NCBI GenBank assembly: GCA_947259355.1
Contig: CAMYMF010000011.1
Location: forward strand, 1 to 61,346
DNA length: 61,346 bases
From: an uncultured Nitrospirota bacterium
Lineage (GTDB): Bacteria; CG2-30-53-67
Direction: 5' to 3'
The notes under the pieces are model-generated. The model was not told the origin of the DNA. It was given only the letters and a program-made list of their open reading frames with translations, and did not search any database. Below are positions 8,610 to 16,952 of this stretch, piece by piece; position 1 is the first letter of the stretch; every line of letters starts with the position of its first letter. The translations under genes were made by a program, and so were the position numbers.

Positions 8610-9341
8610 ATGCAACTGGGATACCGCATAGCGAAGAAAGAGGAAGTCGGTTTGTACCAGGCCGATCTGGTCCAGATCTCCTACTGGAAACGTTTCGGCC
8701 CGGACCTGAACGAGATCAAAGAGATGGCCGCACGCTGCCGGAACGGGGGCATCCGTTTTGTGATCCATCCCGTATTCACCATGCTCTCGGAGACACGACC
8801 CGCGCCGCGTGAAGAAAATCTAGAGGAGCTCCTCCTGCTGGCCGAACTGGCCGATCTGGGGCTCATTGTGCACGATGAGGTGGGCCCGGGAGGCTCAAGG
8901 CTGTCGGAGGAAGGGCTGGCCGCCTATGGTGAGACGCTGGCGCAACTGCGAGCGTACTGCCCGGTTTCCATCGAGAATGCCAGCAACACCTCTGATATCG
9001 ACTGGTTCTGGGATCAGTTCGACGGCACTGTTACCGTGGATCTCGGCCATTTCGAGTCGAGTGATATCGATTCAATAGCGAAAATGAAATCGCTACCACC
9101 GGCCATCGTTGATCGCGTCGATTATGTCCACATCCACCGCAAGAACGGCGATCATGGCGGAATCCTGGACCACTGGCCGCTGACGGAGGACTGTGCGGAG
9201 CTGGCCGCTTTGAAAGTACTGGTGAGGAGAAAGCCGCAGCTTGCGGCGATTCTCGAAGTCAATGAGATGGAAGAGGTCGGCGGAAACCTTCAGATGCTGT
9301 CCCAAGTCCGGGACAAACTCGGGGACCCCGGTTTATCCTGA
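8610..9341 (+). CDS. sugar-phosphate isomerase/epimerase-like TIM-barrel protein
   Basis: 243 residues resembling the xylose isomerase-like TIM-barrel (AP-endonuclease 2 fold) superfamily. Features: GIRFVIHPVFTML near the start; a central CPVSIENASNTSDIDWFWDQF (a metal-ligand Glu is typical in such an I-E-N motif); TVTVDLGHFES; VDYVHIHRKNGDHGGILDHWPL with candidate metal-binding His; and AAILEVNEMEEVGG near the end. The exact reaction is unknown. The start is set at ATG 8610 because AAGGAG (8593-8598) is 11 bases upstream. The in-frame GTG at 8598 would overlap that ribosome site. Confidence 0.7.
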   Translation: MQLGYRIAKKEEVGLYQADLVQISYWKRFGPDLNEIKEMAARCRNGGIRFVIHPVFTMLSETRPAPREENLEELLLLAELADLGLIVHDEVGPGGSRLSEEGLAAYGETLAQLRAYCPVSIENASNTSDIDWFWDQFDGTVTVDLGHFESSDIDSIAKMKSLPPAIVDRVDYVHIHRKNGDHGGILDHWPLTEDCAELAALKVLVRRKPQLAAILEVNEMEEVGGNLQMLSQVRDKLGDPGLS

Positions 9342-9357
9342 GGCGGGCCTGCCGCGA

Positions 9358-11385
9358 TCAGGCCGATCGATGCCTCGCTTCCAGCGAATCGATCCCTTCG
9401 ATAATGAGTTCGCTTTCCCGTTTTCTCTGCTCGGCCTCCCGAAAGAGGGTTTCTACCATTTCGGCCACCAGGTGCACCCCCTGCATGACACTCTGAAAAT
9501 CGCGGGCCTGATGGACGTTGGCGCTGGCAACTTCATCGGTGAGCTGGCGCATCCGCTCATTGGCCTCTGCCATGAGACGACTCCCTTGACTCTGCTCCTC
9601 AATGCTCCGGGTGATGTCGTGAATCATCTCGTTAACGGTATTGAAGGCCCGGGTGACCAATTCGGTGGTTCCGACCTGTTCGCGGGTCGATCTTTCGATT
9701 TTGAGCGTCATACTCCGCGAACTGCCGGCGCTCTTTAAAATCTGGCTCAATGCGTCGCCCGACTTCTGCGACAGGTCCATACCGGAATCGACCTGTGCCG
9801 GAATCGACTCTATCATTGAGACCGTCTCCGCCACCTGTTCCCGGACGGATTCGATCATCTCCTCAATCTCCCGGGAGGACGATGCTGTCTGTTCCGAGAG
9901 GGCCCGTATCTCATTGCTCACCACAGCGAATCCCTTGCCGTGCTCTCCGGCCTGTGCGGAGATGATCGCGGCGTTCAGCGCCAGCACGTTGGTCTTTTCA
10001 TTGATCGCGTTGATCACCTCGAGGACGTCTCCGATCTCCTGCGTCTTGGCGGCGAGTCGCTGCATCCGTGCCGCGGCTTCATGGACCGTCTTTTGAATAG
10101 ACCCGACGCTCTTGAGGGACTCCTGGACCAGTGTGACGCCCTGCTGGGCATCCTTTTCCACCTGCTCCGATAGGGCATTGGAGTGCTTCGCGTGGGATTC
10201 AACCTCCCGGATCGAAAATTCCATTTCCGTGGTCGAGGAGACCGTGTTCTGCGCTTCGTCAGAGAGGGTGTTGACGCCAGAGGCCATGTGAGACATGGCC
10301 TGGGACATCTGGTGCACCGACGCGGCCGTTTCATTGACCATGGCCGACAACCCCTGGGAATTCTCCGCTACTTCCTGGATTTTGTTGGCGATGGTGCGTG
10401 AGCTTTGCGACAGGTCCCGTATGATGGCGGAGAGTCTCCCCTTACGGTCCAGAAGCTGTTCGTGATTACGGCCCAACTCATCATGGAGGCGGTTGACGCC
10501 CTGATACAGAGAGATGTTGGTCAATGCGGTGGAGCCCTGATCCGCCAGAATCTGCAGGGTGGAAAGCTCCTCGGTGCGAATGGCTCGACGCTGGTGCTTG
10601 TGATCAACCGCTATCAGCCCGATGGGCTCTCCCCGTTCCCGCAAGGGAATGCATGCAAAGGAGCGAGACCGAAGTTCGGGCATGGTCCTATACGGGGCGC
10701 CGAGTCTGAACTCAGCAGGCATCTCCGACACGTCCAAGATCTGATAGACCCGGTTGTCCCGGATGGTTTTGATCAAAGCCCCCGCGGGGTCGCTCAAGGG
10801 GATTTGGATCTTCTGCCAACTGCTTCCGGCGTGACCCTGAGCTTCGCAGCACGTCAGGACGTCCTTGTGCTGATCGAGCAGAAAGATATTGACCCGGTCG
10901 AAATTCAGGACCCGGTGTGCCCCGTCCGACAAAAGTTGCAGCACCTGTGCCCGGGTGACGGATTTCTGAATCTCCGCGCCGATCTGATAGAGACTCGACA
11001 TATCGTGCTGCAGCCCGTTAAACCGCCCTTCGAAATCCTGTTTCTGCTCCTCGATGCGGGCATGCACCTCCCGGAGCTGGGCCGCCTTTTCACGGTCCCA
11101 GTCGAATCCCCGTCCAACCAGATAACCTGTAATCCCCATTATCGCCGAGGTGCCGAACCCCATGTAGAGATAGATCAGAATTTGATGGGGCGAACCCACT
11201 ATTTGCACTAAGAAAGCGGCCACCGAGAGATGGGCTGGACGGAAGAAGACAAGCTCGATGAGCAGCCACCCCAGGGGCGCACCGATTCCCATCAGGACTC
11301 CGTCGACAGCAAAGGAGACCCGCCTGTGGGGAGACCAGCCTGTGAGTCGCTCGTAGAGAGTCTTGTAAAGGCGCATGCCGGTCAA
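9358..11385 (-). CDS. GAF-domain methyl-accepting chemotaxis-like transducer
   Basis: 675-residue membrane signal transducer. Three or four hydrophobic segments span residues about 25-95 ([20 protein letters not shown] and [20 protein letters not shown] are clear). A coiled coil follows, then a GAF domain at about 140-300 ([21 protein letters not shown] through [13 protein letters not shown]), then a long helical signalling domain. The MCP hairpin tip is visible as [39 protein letters not shown]. The usual E-A-A-R-A-G-E is altered to I-S-A-Q-A-G-E. No CheB/CheR recognition tail or HAMP is obvious. Its tip should interact with a CheA/CheW complex, but no che genes are in the window. It is convergent with the TIM-barrel gene. 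Confidence 0.85.
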   Translation of the reverse strand: MTGMRLYKTLYERLTGWSPHRRVSFAVDGVLMGIGAPLGWLLIELVFFRPAHLSVAAFLVQIVGSPHQILIYLYMGFGTSAIMGITGYLVGRGFDWDREKAAQLREVHARIEEQKQDFEGRFNGLQHDMSSLYQIGAEIQKSVTRAQVLQLLSDGAHRVLNFDRVNIFLLDQHKDVLTCCEAQGHAGSSWQKIQIPLSDPAGALIKTIRDNRVYQILDVSEMPAEFRLGAPYRTMPELRSRSFACIPLRERGEPIGLIAVDHKHQRRAIRTEELSTLQILADQGSTALTNISLYQGVNRLHDELGRNHEQLLDRKGRLSAIIRDLSQSSRTIANKIQEVAENSQGLSAMVNETAASVHQMSQAMSHMASGVNTLSDEAQNTVSSTTEMEFSIREVESHAKHSNALSEQVEKDAQQGVTLVQESLKSVGSIQKTVHEAAARMQRLAAKTQEIGDVLEVINAINEKTNVLALNAAIISAQAGEHGKGFAVVSNEIRALSEQTASSSREIEEMIESVREQVAETVSMIESIPAQVDSGMDLSQKSGDALSQILKSAGSSRSMTLKIERSTREQVGTTELVTRAFNTVNEMIHDITRSIEEQSQGSRLMAEANERMRQLTDEVASANVHQARDFQSVMQGVHLVAEMVETLFREAEQRKRESELIIEGIDSLEARHRSA

Positions 11386-11725
11386 GGGTAACGAATATCC
11401 TGGTAAAGAAAAGCCATTTCAATGTATTCGGGAATCTATAAAATATTATACCCCGGAAACCTCTTTTCGGGCGAACATTATTCTGCAGAAAATGAGCGTC
11501 TGGCCCCCACGGTTGCGCAAGTACTCGTCATGAGACACCTCGTAACGGCCAGAGGCGCCACGGGCAAGGTGCAGCCCGATTGCTTCCCGGTGTGCCAGGC
11601 TTTGCATCCAACGTCCGGTCACGAATTCTTTCGGCATGCGCGGAGAGAGGGGCTCTCACCTAGAAACCAAAAACCATAGATATCAGGAGCTTACTATAGA
11701 TTAAAAGAAATAATACCACTCTATA
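11386..11725. other. non-coding stretch between the transducer gene and the riboswitch promoter
   Basis: Open frames here (for example 11446-11637 on the minus strand) lack ribosome sites and recognisable motifs. The last 60 bases become AT-rich, unlike the GC-rich coding DNA around them, and lead into the promoter at 11726. I see no gene. Confidence 0.5.
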
Positions 11726-11755
11726 TTGACACAAACGCCTTATACTGCTTATAAT
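11726..11755 (+). promoter_or_regulatory. consensus sigma70 promoter for the riboswitch leader
   Basis: TTGACA at 11726-11731 and TATAAT at 11750-11755, both perfect matches, with an 18-base spacer. Transcription would start near 11762, directly before the GEMM-like aptamer. This agreement of promoter and aptamer position supports both calls. Confidence 0.85.
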
Positions 11756-11765
11756 TTAGAAAAAC

Positions 11766-11856
11766 GTGCGATCCAACGACAAGGGCAACCCAACAAGGGG
11801 AGCAAAGCCGCGGGCCATCAACCATCAAAGGGCATCCGGGGCTGCCGAAGTGGATA
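11766..11856 (+). promoter_or_regulatory. c-di-GMP-I (GEMM-I) type riboswitch aptamer
   Basis: The conserved GEMM-I blocks are visible in order: AAGGGCAACCC (11781-11791), a short hairpin CCC-AACAA-GGG, GCAAAGCC (11802-11809), CGGGCC (11811-11816), and the 3' block GGGGCTGCCGAAG (11838-11850). The closing P1 stem is ATCCA (11771-11775) with TGGAT (11851-11855). The class binds c-di-GMP; a variant with A at the position called G20 binds 3',3'-cGAMP. Aligned to the Vibrio Vc2 aptamer from memory, the equivalent base here is the middle G of AGGGC, which favours c-di-GMP. The GNRA tetraloop common in P2 is replaced by AACAA. The ligand has not been shown. Confidence 0.8.
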
Positions 11857-11937
11857 GGACGACCTCAAACCTATCCCGGAGCTTGTCCGACGGATAGGAA
11901 GCTCTCACGCCTATCCTGAATTCTGTCGATGGATAGG
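11852..11937 (+). repeat. three GGATAGG and two CCTATCC segments forming alternative hairpins
   Basis: GGATAGG occurs at 11852-11858, 11892-11898 and 11931-11937. CCTATCC occurs at 11870-11876 and 11910-11916. Spacing between successive GGATAGG copies is 40 and 39 bases, and the flanks are partly similar (CTC inside the loop; a T-T/C-T-G-T-C-C/G-G-A stretch between units). Register 1 pairs copies 1-2 and 3-4 (11-base loops). Register 2 leaves the first copy in riboswitch P1, pairs CCTATCC 11870 with GGATAGG 11892, and CCTATCC 11910 with GGATAGG 11931. It looks like the expression platform of the riboswitch. Confidence 0.75.
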
Positions 11938-11943
11938 CTTTTT
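11909..11943 (+). terminator. intrinsic terminator of the riboswitch
   Basis: GCCTATCC (11909-11916) pairs with GGATAGGC (11931-11938) around a 14-base loop. Five T follow at once (11939-11943). The 5' arm is the same CCTATCC that the preceding GGATAGG can capture, so the structure can be switched off by the competing hairpin. Confidence 0.75.
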
Positions 11944-11973
11944 CATCGTTATTGTTGTTGAGGGGAAAACTTT

Positions 11974-12066
11974 GTGGCAGACGCAGCTCGCAGAAAGAGG
12001 GGTACGAACACGGCCCCGACTCGGAAAGCGCGTCACGCACGGAATCGGATTTCCGTGTCGACATAG
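11974..12066 (+). CDS. possible 30-residue Arg-rich leader peptide
   Basis: A GTG at 11974 has GAGGGG 8 bases upstream and opens a 30-codon frame ending in TAG at 12064. The product would be very basic (M-A-D-A-A-R-R-K-R-G-T-N-T-A-P-T-R-K-A-R and a further RHARNR-type stretch). It is the first good ribosome site after the riboswitch terminator and lies 187 bases before the HD-GYP gene. No homologue is recognised. It may equally be chance. Confidence 0.3.
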   Translation: MADAARRKRGTNTAPTRKARHARNRISVST

Positions 12067-12085
12067 AGTTCTTCCTCCTCCTCCT

Positions 12086-12140
12086 GACAGGTCGGCGGGC
12101 TTGTCCTGCCGGCCTGTCCCACCTTCTCAGGTCTGAGAAG
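12086..12140 (+). other. two stem-loops in the HD-GYP leader
   Basis: GACAGG (12086-12091) pairs with CCTGTC (12113-12118), with further G-C pairing inside. Directly downstream CTTCTCAG-GT-CTGAGAAG (12123-12140) is a perfect 8-bp hairpin. Neither has a T-run. They may stabilise or occlude the leader RNA before the HD-GYP start. Confidence 0.4.
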
Positions 12141-12252
12141 ACCCTCTTCTCATTTCCGACAGGATTTTCTGGACCCGCACCGCCGGTTCTGCTATCTTGG
12201 GACCCGCAGATTCCACCCCCCATTCGCCCGATGGCACTAGCAGGTTATTCGA

Positions 12253-12915
12253 ATGCCGGCACGTAGGACATCTCAACACAAGCGCTCGGCCCGGATTTTG
12301 ATGGGTCTTCTGGAAGCCAAAGACCAGGCCACGGCGGAGCATTCCCGCAACGTGGCGCGACTTGCCCTCCAACTGGGCGCATCCTGCGGGCTCAAGAAGA
12401 CGGAGCTGGCAGAGCTGGAGCTGGGTGCACTGTTGCATGATGCAGACAAACTGAACGTTCCCGATGATATTTTTGATAAACTACGACGAGGAGCGCCGCT
12501 AAGCGAGGAGGATCTGCGCATCCTCCGCGAGCATGCCTCACTGGAAGGGGAGATTCCTTTCGTAAAGGAAATGCCACACGTGGTGCGGGACTGCCAACAG
12601 CTCCACCACGAAAACTACAATGGCTCCGGCACGCCCCATGGATTGAAGGAAGACCAGATCCCGCTGTCCGTCCGTATCGTACAGGTGGCCGACACCTTCG
12701 ATGCCCTAACGCTGAACCTGCCGGGACGGCGCGGCCAATCAAGACACGAAGCGCTCCTGAGCCTCAAGGACTATGCCGGTACGATACTGGACCCCCACCT
12801 GGTCGCGCAATTCATCGAGTTGATCCGGTCCCCGTCGGCTTACCCAGAGCCCCCTGAGCGCTCTTCAAAACAGGCGGCCCGACTCCCAAGACAGGGCGGC
12901 CATAAAGAGCCCTAA
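12253..12915 (+). CDS. HD-GYP-type phosphodiesterase domain protein
   Basis: 220-residue stand-alone HD-GYP-like domain, a family that hydrolyses c-di-GMP or 3',3'-cGAMP. Visible ligand positions: EHSRNVARLAL (first His), LLHDADKLNVPDDIFDK (the HD-x-x-K set), LREHASLEGE, HHENYNGSGTPHGL (HH pair) and VADTFDALT (Asp). The signature differs from the usual HHExxDGxGYPxGL: D is N and GYP is GTP. HDIGK reads HDADK. Metal ligands are kept, so catalysis remains possible. The C-terminal 30 residues are proline- and basic-rich. An in-frame TAG at 12238 fixes ATG 12253 as the first possible ATG; its ribosome site is weak. It lies downstream of a c-di-GMP-type riboswitch and terminator, which implies feedback control by a cyclic dinucleotide. 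Confidence 0.85.
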   Translation: MPARRTSQHKRSARILMGLLEAKDQATAEHSRNVARLALQLGASCGLKKTELAELELGALLHDADKLNVPDDIFDKLRRGAPLSEEDLRILREHASLEGEIPFVKEMPHVVRDCQQLHHENYNGSGTPHGLKEDQIPLSVRIVQVADTFDALTLNLPGRRGQSRHEALLSLKDYAGTILDPHLVAQFIELIRSPSAYPEPPERSSKQAARLPRQGGHKEP

Positions 12916-13214
12916 CACCGCCTCCACTGCACTCTCCCCCCACGGCAATAGGTGGTCTCCCTCTCCGGTACAGGCGTTCACCGGCCGGCCCCGTGCCATT
13001 ATGATTTCGGTGCTGGCGGTCATCGCAGACGGTGGCGAAATGGTGGAAGACATGCCCAACGGGTGCAACAGCCCAGGACACCAGTTCCGCGGTCTGTTCG
13101 AAAACGACGATGCGTCCCATCCGTTTGTTTGCAAGCGCGTCGACCCAGAAGCCGGTTGCCGCGCCTCTGTGCCATTGAGCCCGCCCGCGCCTTGCCCGCG
13201 GCGCGCCTCCGTCC

Positions 13215-14435
13215 TCAAACAGCTTGTCTTGCTCGATCAATCCTGCTGAAGAAGAAATATCCCACCAGCAGCATCCCGATTTGAAACATCAGGGCTTTGT
13301 CGTAAGAGAAGAGATCGGCCAGCAGCCCGAAGGCCAACGCACCGACGGCGGAGAATTTGCCAGTCATGCCGTAGAGCCCCATGAATTCACCAACCCGCTG
13401 CGGTGGTGAGAGCTCGAGGAGCATGGTCCTGCCGGCCACCCAGATGCCGCCCAGTCCAAACCCGCCGATGACGGAGGCAAGCAGGACCACCGGATAGCTG
13501 CCCGTGAGTAGCACCAGGGCAATGGCGATGATCCAAACCACGGTCACCCACAGCAACATGGCTCGGGAGCCGGTCCGGTCGACGCGCCGGCCGATCCATA
13601 GGGAAAAGCAGAGCGCCGATAGCTGCACCGCAATCAAACAAAGATCGACTTTACTGCCTGGAATCCCACGCGCGTGGATCAAATACTCCGAATAGAAAAT
13701 AATCGTCGTGTTCACAGCATCCAGGCAGAAGAAATTGCCCAGGAGAAAGTAGAGCATGGAACGGTGGGACGGGAGTTCCCGGACCGTATCGAACACCCGG
13801 CGAAAGCGCTCCACCACGAGGTCGCGGCTGAAAACAGCACCGGGAGCCCCGGTCCGCTCGGCAACACCAATAAAAATGGGGAGCGAAAAAAGGAGAAAGA
13901 GCCCGCCAGCCAGCACGAACACGTTCTCAACGCCGTAGGCCCGAACGTAGGGCCCTGCGAGCAGGAGTGCGAAGAAGGAGCCACCATAGCCCAAAGCCAC
14001 CCCCAGGCCCGACACTGTCCCGACTTTGTCGACCGTGCAAATCGTGGGCAGAAGAGAATTGTAAAACACCATGGAGACCTGATAGGTCAGATTGGCCACC
14101 AGAAAGAGGGCCAGCATCACAGGGGCCTGCTGTGTCGAGGAGATTGCGGACGTGGCCGCCACACAGATGAGGGTGGTGACGGTGAGGTACCGTCTATTCC
14201 TGCCGGTAATATCGGAAACGGCCCCCATCACGGGAACCAGAATGCCCGCCAGGAGCATCGACACCGCCACGGCGCCCCCCAGCGGACTGCTGGCACCGGT
14301 GATCTCCTTGAGCAGGGGAGGCAAATAACGGGTGACCACTAGGATACTGAAAATCGTGTTGGCAAAATCGTACAGTGCCCAACTGACGATCGGAAGAAAA
14401 CGGTTGTTCGGCGCGTAGTCGACGTCGGCTTGCAT
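13215..14435 (-). CDS. MFS transporter, UMF1/Atg22-like family
   Basis: 406-residue major facilitator protein with about 12 hydrophobic segments. The opening WALYDFANTIFSILVVTRYLPP is characteristic of the UMF1 (Atg22-like) branch. GAVSDITGRNRRYLTV is the loop 2-3 MFS motif, and RRVDRTGSRAML the equivalent in the second half. Members are presumed exporters of amino acids or other small molecules, but the substrate is unknown here. The gene stands alone, convergent with the HD-GYP gene across about 300 bases in which I find no convincing gene. Confidence 0.88.
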   Translation of the reverse strand: MQADVDYAPNNRFLPIVSWALYDFANTIFSILVVTRYLPPLLKEITGASSPLGGAVAVSMLLAGILVPVMGAVSDITGRNRRYLTVTTLICVAATSAISSTQQAPVMLALFLVANLTYQVSMVFYNSLLPTICTVDKVGTVSGLGVALGYGGSFFALLLAGPYVRAYGVENVFVLAGGLFLLFSLPIFIGVAERTGAPGAVFSRDLVVERFRRVFDTVRELPSHRSMLYFLLGNFFCLDAVNTTIIFYSEYLIHARGIPGSKVDLCLIAVQLSALCFSLWIGRRVDRTGSRAMLLWVTVVWIIAIALVLLTGSYPVVLLASVIGGFGLGGIWVAGRTMLLELSPPQRVGEFMGLYGMTGKFSAVGALAFGLLADLFSYDKALMFQIGMLLVGYFFFSRIDRARQAV

Positions 14436-15095
14436 GTAAGGGGCTTCACGATGGGGGTGACGTTTCGGGACCCACGAATGATCGACGTCATGCTACGGCT
14501 TCTCGCACCCAAAATCAAGCCCTTTCAGGGAGCAGCGCGACTGCCGCCTCACGATAAGGCCAAATTCGAGCAGATATAGGGCGAGCACCCGTCAGGTTCT
14601 CTAGCCCCATATGCGCGCACGACCCTCTCATCGCTCTTTTCCAGAAGAGACTGCGCGGGGCTAGGGCTTCGGACGACCGTTGGCGCGGTGCCGGCCACAG
14701 CACCGAGCAGCGAATAAGTCTATTGAAATCAGGTACTTGGAGAAGCCCTGGATCCCCGGCGCCCATTCTTTCGTCTCCTTCTTGAAGAAAATGCTTGGCC
14801 GCTCTGTGACTTCCTCGGCCTTGTGCACACTATAAAACCATAAGGAAAGCATATCCGATACACCTTCTTTCACCCGGCCCGTCCGGATAAAGTCGACCAC
14901 CCAAAGAGGGGCTTCCGCCCGAACCTATCGAAACGATAGGACAATAACACGGGGACGGCCGCCTGCTCAGTGACGGAGTGGCTGTCCAAGACGACCCGCA
15001 GGCACATGCTTGACATAGCGCCAAGACAGGCGGCCACGGATGCCATATCGGGGCTAGAGCGAACGGGAAATGGAATTATGGGGGACGGGTAGAAG
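14436..15095. other. gene-poor 660-base interval with a perfect hairpin
   Basis: Divergent spacer between the MFS gene and a small + strand gene. CCTATCG-AAA-CGATAGG (14924-14940) is a perfect 7-bp hairpin with a three-base loop. No T-run follows. A minus-strand open frame at 14661-14900 is listed separately as doubtful. Nothing else is recognisable. Confidence 0.4.
14661..14900 (-). CDS. doubtful 79-residue ORF, possibly a gene remnant
   Basis: From a GTG at 14900 the frame reads as normal-looking protein (VDFIRTGRVKEGVSDM, then LSLWFYSVHKAEEVTERP and FFKKETKEWAPGIQGFSKYL) and then becomes Arg/Cys-rich. There is no ribosome site. The frame stays open upstream only to a TAG at 14927-14925, so if coding it is either a small gene with a poor start or the truncated end of a lost gene. 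No family is recognised. Confidence 0.28.
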   Translation of the reverse strand: MVDFIRTGRVKEGVSDMLSLWFYSVHKAEEVTERPSIFFKKETKEWAPGIQGFSKYLISIDLFAARCCGRHRANGRPKP

Positions 15096-15350
15096 ATGTC
15101 GGAGGAGAAGAAAAAGCAGAAAGAGGAGAAAGTGCCGATCGTCATGGAGGGACGGCTGATAAATCATCACGCCGCTGAGGATACGGAAGTGGCCTGCAAT
15201 GCCGACGAACTGGCCGAGTTCATCGAAGCCGACGAGAAGCCCACCCGTGCGTCGCAAGAATTCAAGCACACCCTATGGGAGAAACTCTGGCGGATGGTAA
15301 AGGACAAATACCACCTCCTCATTCTCGCAAGCGCTCTGCTGTTGCGTTAG
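15096..15350 (+). CDS. small charged protein with a hydrophobic C-terminal tail
   Basis: 84 residues. The N-terminal two thirds are highly charged (M-S-E-E-K-K-K-Q-K-E-E-K start, then several Glu/Asp clusters). The end is FKHTLWEKLWRMVKDKYHLL followed by ILASALLLR. The last 12 or so residues could anchor in a membrane. A G-rich GGGGGACGGG lies shortly before the ATG. No family is recognised. Codon use looks like that of the neighbouring genes, so I consider it likely to be real. It is convergent with the symporter gene. Confidence 0.55.
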   Translation: MSEEKKKQKEEKVPIVMEGRLINHHAAEDTEVACNADELAEFIEADEKPTRASQEFKHTLWEKLWRMVKDKYHLLILASALLLR

Positions 15351-15487
15351 CCCGGCTGGGATGGGTGGCTTGGCCAAAGGACCACGATCTCCCCTGGAAT
15401 TTTCAACCCCACCAGAAACAGGTTGCCAACGGGGTAGCGCCCACGGTGCCATGCTGCGCCCGGTCACACAGGATGGCATTGGGCGCG

Positions 15488-16840
15488 TCATTTTGCCTGA
15501 TGCAGGAAAGCATCCAGGTGCGTGCGGGTCTCTTTGAGTATCACCGGGGAGAGCCCAATCAGCCCAATGAGGTTCGGCAAAGCCATCAGGCCGTTCATGA
15601 CATCGGCGAAGGTCCAGACAAGGTCGAGCTTGACCATGGCGCCGAAAGCAACCACCGCAACCCAGAGTATCCGGTAAGGTACCCGGGAGCCCGCCCCGAA
15701 GAGATACTCGATCGATTTCTCCCCGTAGTAAGACCACCCCAGGATGGTCGAGTAGGCAAAGAGGACCAGACCGCTGGAGACGATGATCCCGCCGAATTTC
15801 TGAAGGGGCCCGGTGGAGAATGCCAGGGTGCTCAGCTCGGCACCGGTCACACCGGAATTCCAGATCCCGCTGGTGAGAATCACCAAGCCGGTGATGGTGC
15901 AGACCACAATCGTATCGATGAACGTCTGTGTCATCGACACCAGCGCCTGCGTGACGGGGTTGGGTGTTTGGGCCGCAGCGGCGGCGATGGGCGAGCTTCC
16001 GAGACCGGACTCGTTGGAGAAAACCCCCCGGGACACCCCCTTTTGAATCGCCAGCGATACGGCCGCCCCGGCAAAGCCGCCCGAGGCGGCAATGGGCGTG
16101 AAGGCATGTTTGAAGATCATGGCAAAGGCCTGCGGGATGGCCGCAGCATTCGCCACCAGCACGGCGAGACCACCGACCACATAGAGCACGATCATCACGG
16201 GCACCAGGGCGCTCGTAACCCGTCCGATGCTCTTGATCCCCCCGAGGATCACAAGCCCCGTGGCGAGTGCCAGTATCGCCCCGACCCAGCCGTTGCCAAT
16301 GCCGAAGGTCGTCTCGACGGCATGGGCCACAGAATTGGATTGCACCATGTTGCCGATGCCGAAGGCCGCAATGGACGCAAATACGGCAAAGGCCCCCCCC
16401 AGGAGCCTCGAGTTCAAGCCGATGGAGAGGTAGTACATGGGCCCGCCGCTCATGGTGCCCTTGGCCCCGTGTACTCGGTACTTCACAGCCAGCACGGCTT
16501 CTCCATACTTGGTCGCCATTCCGAACAGACCCGTGATCCACATCCAGAACAGAGCACCCGGACCGCCCGCAGCGATGGCGGTGGCCACCCCTGCGATATT
16601 GCCGGTACCCACCGTCGCCGACAACGCCGTCATCAGAGCCTGAAAATGGGAGATATCGCCTTCGCCGGCCTGTTTGCGTTGAATCAACGCCAGCCGGAGC
16701 GAAGGGTAGAGGGTAGTAAACTGGATACCCCGTAACAACACCGTCAGATAGACGCCGGTACCGACGAGGAGCAGCAACATGGGGGTGCCCCAGACCAGAT
16801 TGTTCGCCCACTGTAACAGCCCAATGACTTTTTCCTGCAC
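15488..16840 (-). CDS. sodium:alanine (AGCS family) amino-acid symporter
   Basis: 450-residue inner-membrane Na+-coupled transporter for alanine or glycine. Typical AGCS features: the N-terminal [50 protein letters not shown] (the G-T-G-N-I-x-G signature), [16 protein letters not shown] and [11 protein letters not shown]. Later segments are [43 protein letters not shown] and [20 protein letters not shown]. About 10-11 membrane helices; length is normal. It is transcribed leftward, downstream of the histidine kinase gene but 112 bases away, so it may have its own promoter. The exact amino acid is not predictable. Confidence 0.93.
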   Translation of the reverse strand: MQEKVIGLLQWANNLVWGTPMLLLLVGTGVYLTVLLRGIQFTTLYPSLRLALIQRKQAGEGDISHFQALMTALSATVGTGNIAGVATAIAAGGPGALFWMWITGLFGMATKYGEAVLAVKYRVHGAKGTMSGGPMYYLSIGLNSRLLGGAFAVFASIAAFGIGNMVQSNSVAHAVETTFGIGNGWVGAILALATGLVILGGIKSIGRVTSALVPVMIVLYVVGGLAVLVANAAAIPQAFAMIFKHAFTPIAASGGFAGAAVSLAIQKGVSRGVFSNESGLGSSPIAAAAAQTPNPVTQALVSMTQTFIDTIVVCTITGLVILTSGIWNSGVTGAELSTLAFSTGPLQKFGGIIVSSGLVLFAYSTILGWSYYGEKSIEYLFGAGSRVPYRILWVAVVAFGAMVKLDLVWTFADVMNGLMALPNLIGLIGLSPVILKETRTHLDAFLHQAK

Positions 16841-16952
16841 AGCACACTCCTTATGGTTTGAAAAACGCCGGCGCGCACCGCATTTCAGTCCCCACGAAGG
16901 CCAACGGGTTCTGCACGAAAGAGCGCAACGGCCACTGCCGTGTGAGGATCCT

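Noticed and set aside
11446-11637. 63-residue minus-strand open frame upstream of the riboswitch
   Set aside because: No ribosome site, no motif, and the opposite strand is equally open; treated as non-coding.
11852-11937. CRISPR-like spacing of the GGATAGG units
   Set aside because: The units are 7-mers that pair with interleaved CCTATCC segments and end in a terminator; there are no full repeats and no cas genes.
12812-13284. Several overlapping frames on both strands between the HD-GYP and MFS genes
   Set aside because: They overlap the ends of two good genes, lack ribosome sites and are low-complexity Arg/Pro/Gly-rich; I could not support any.
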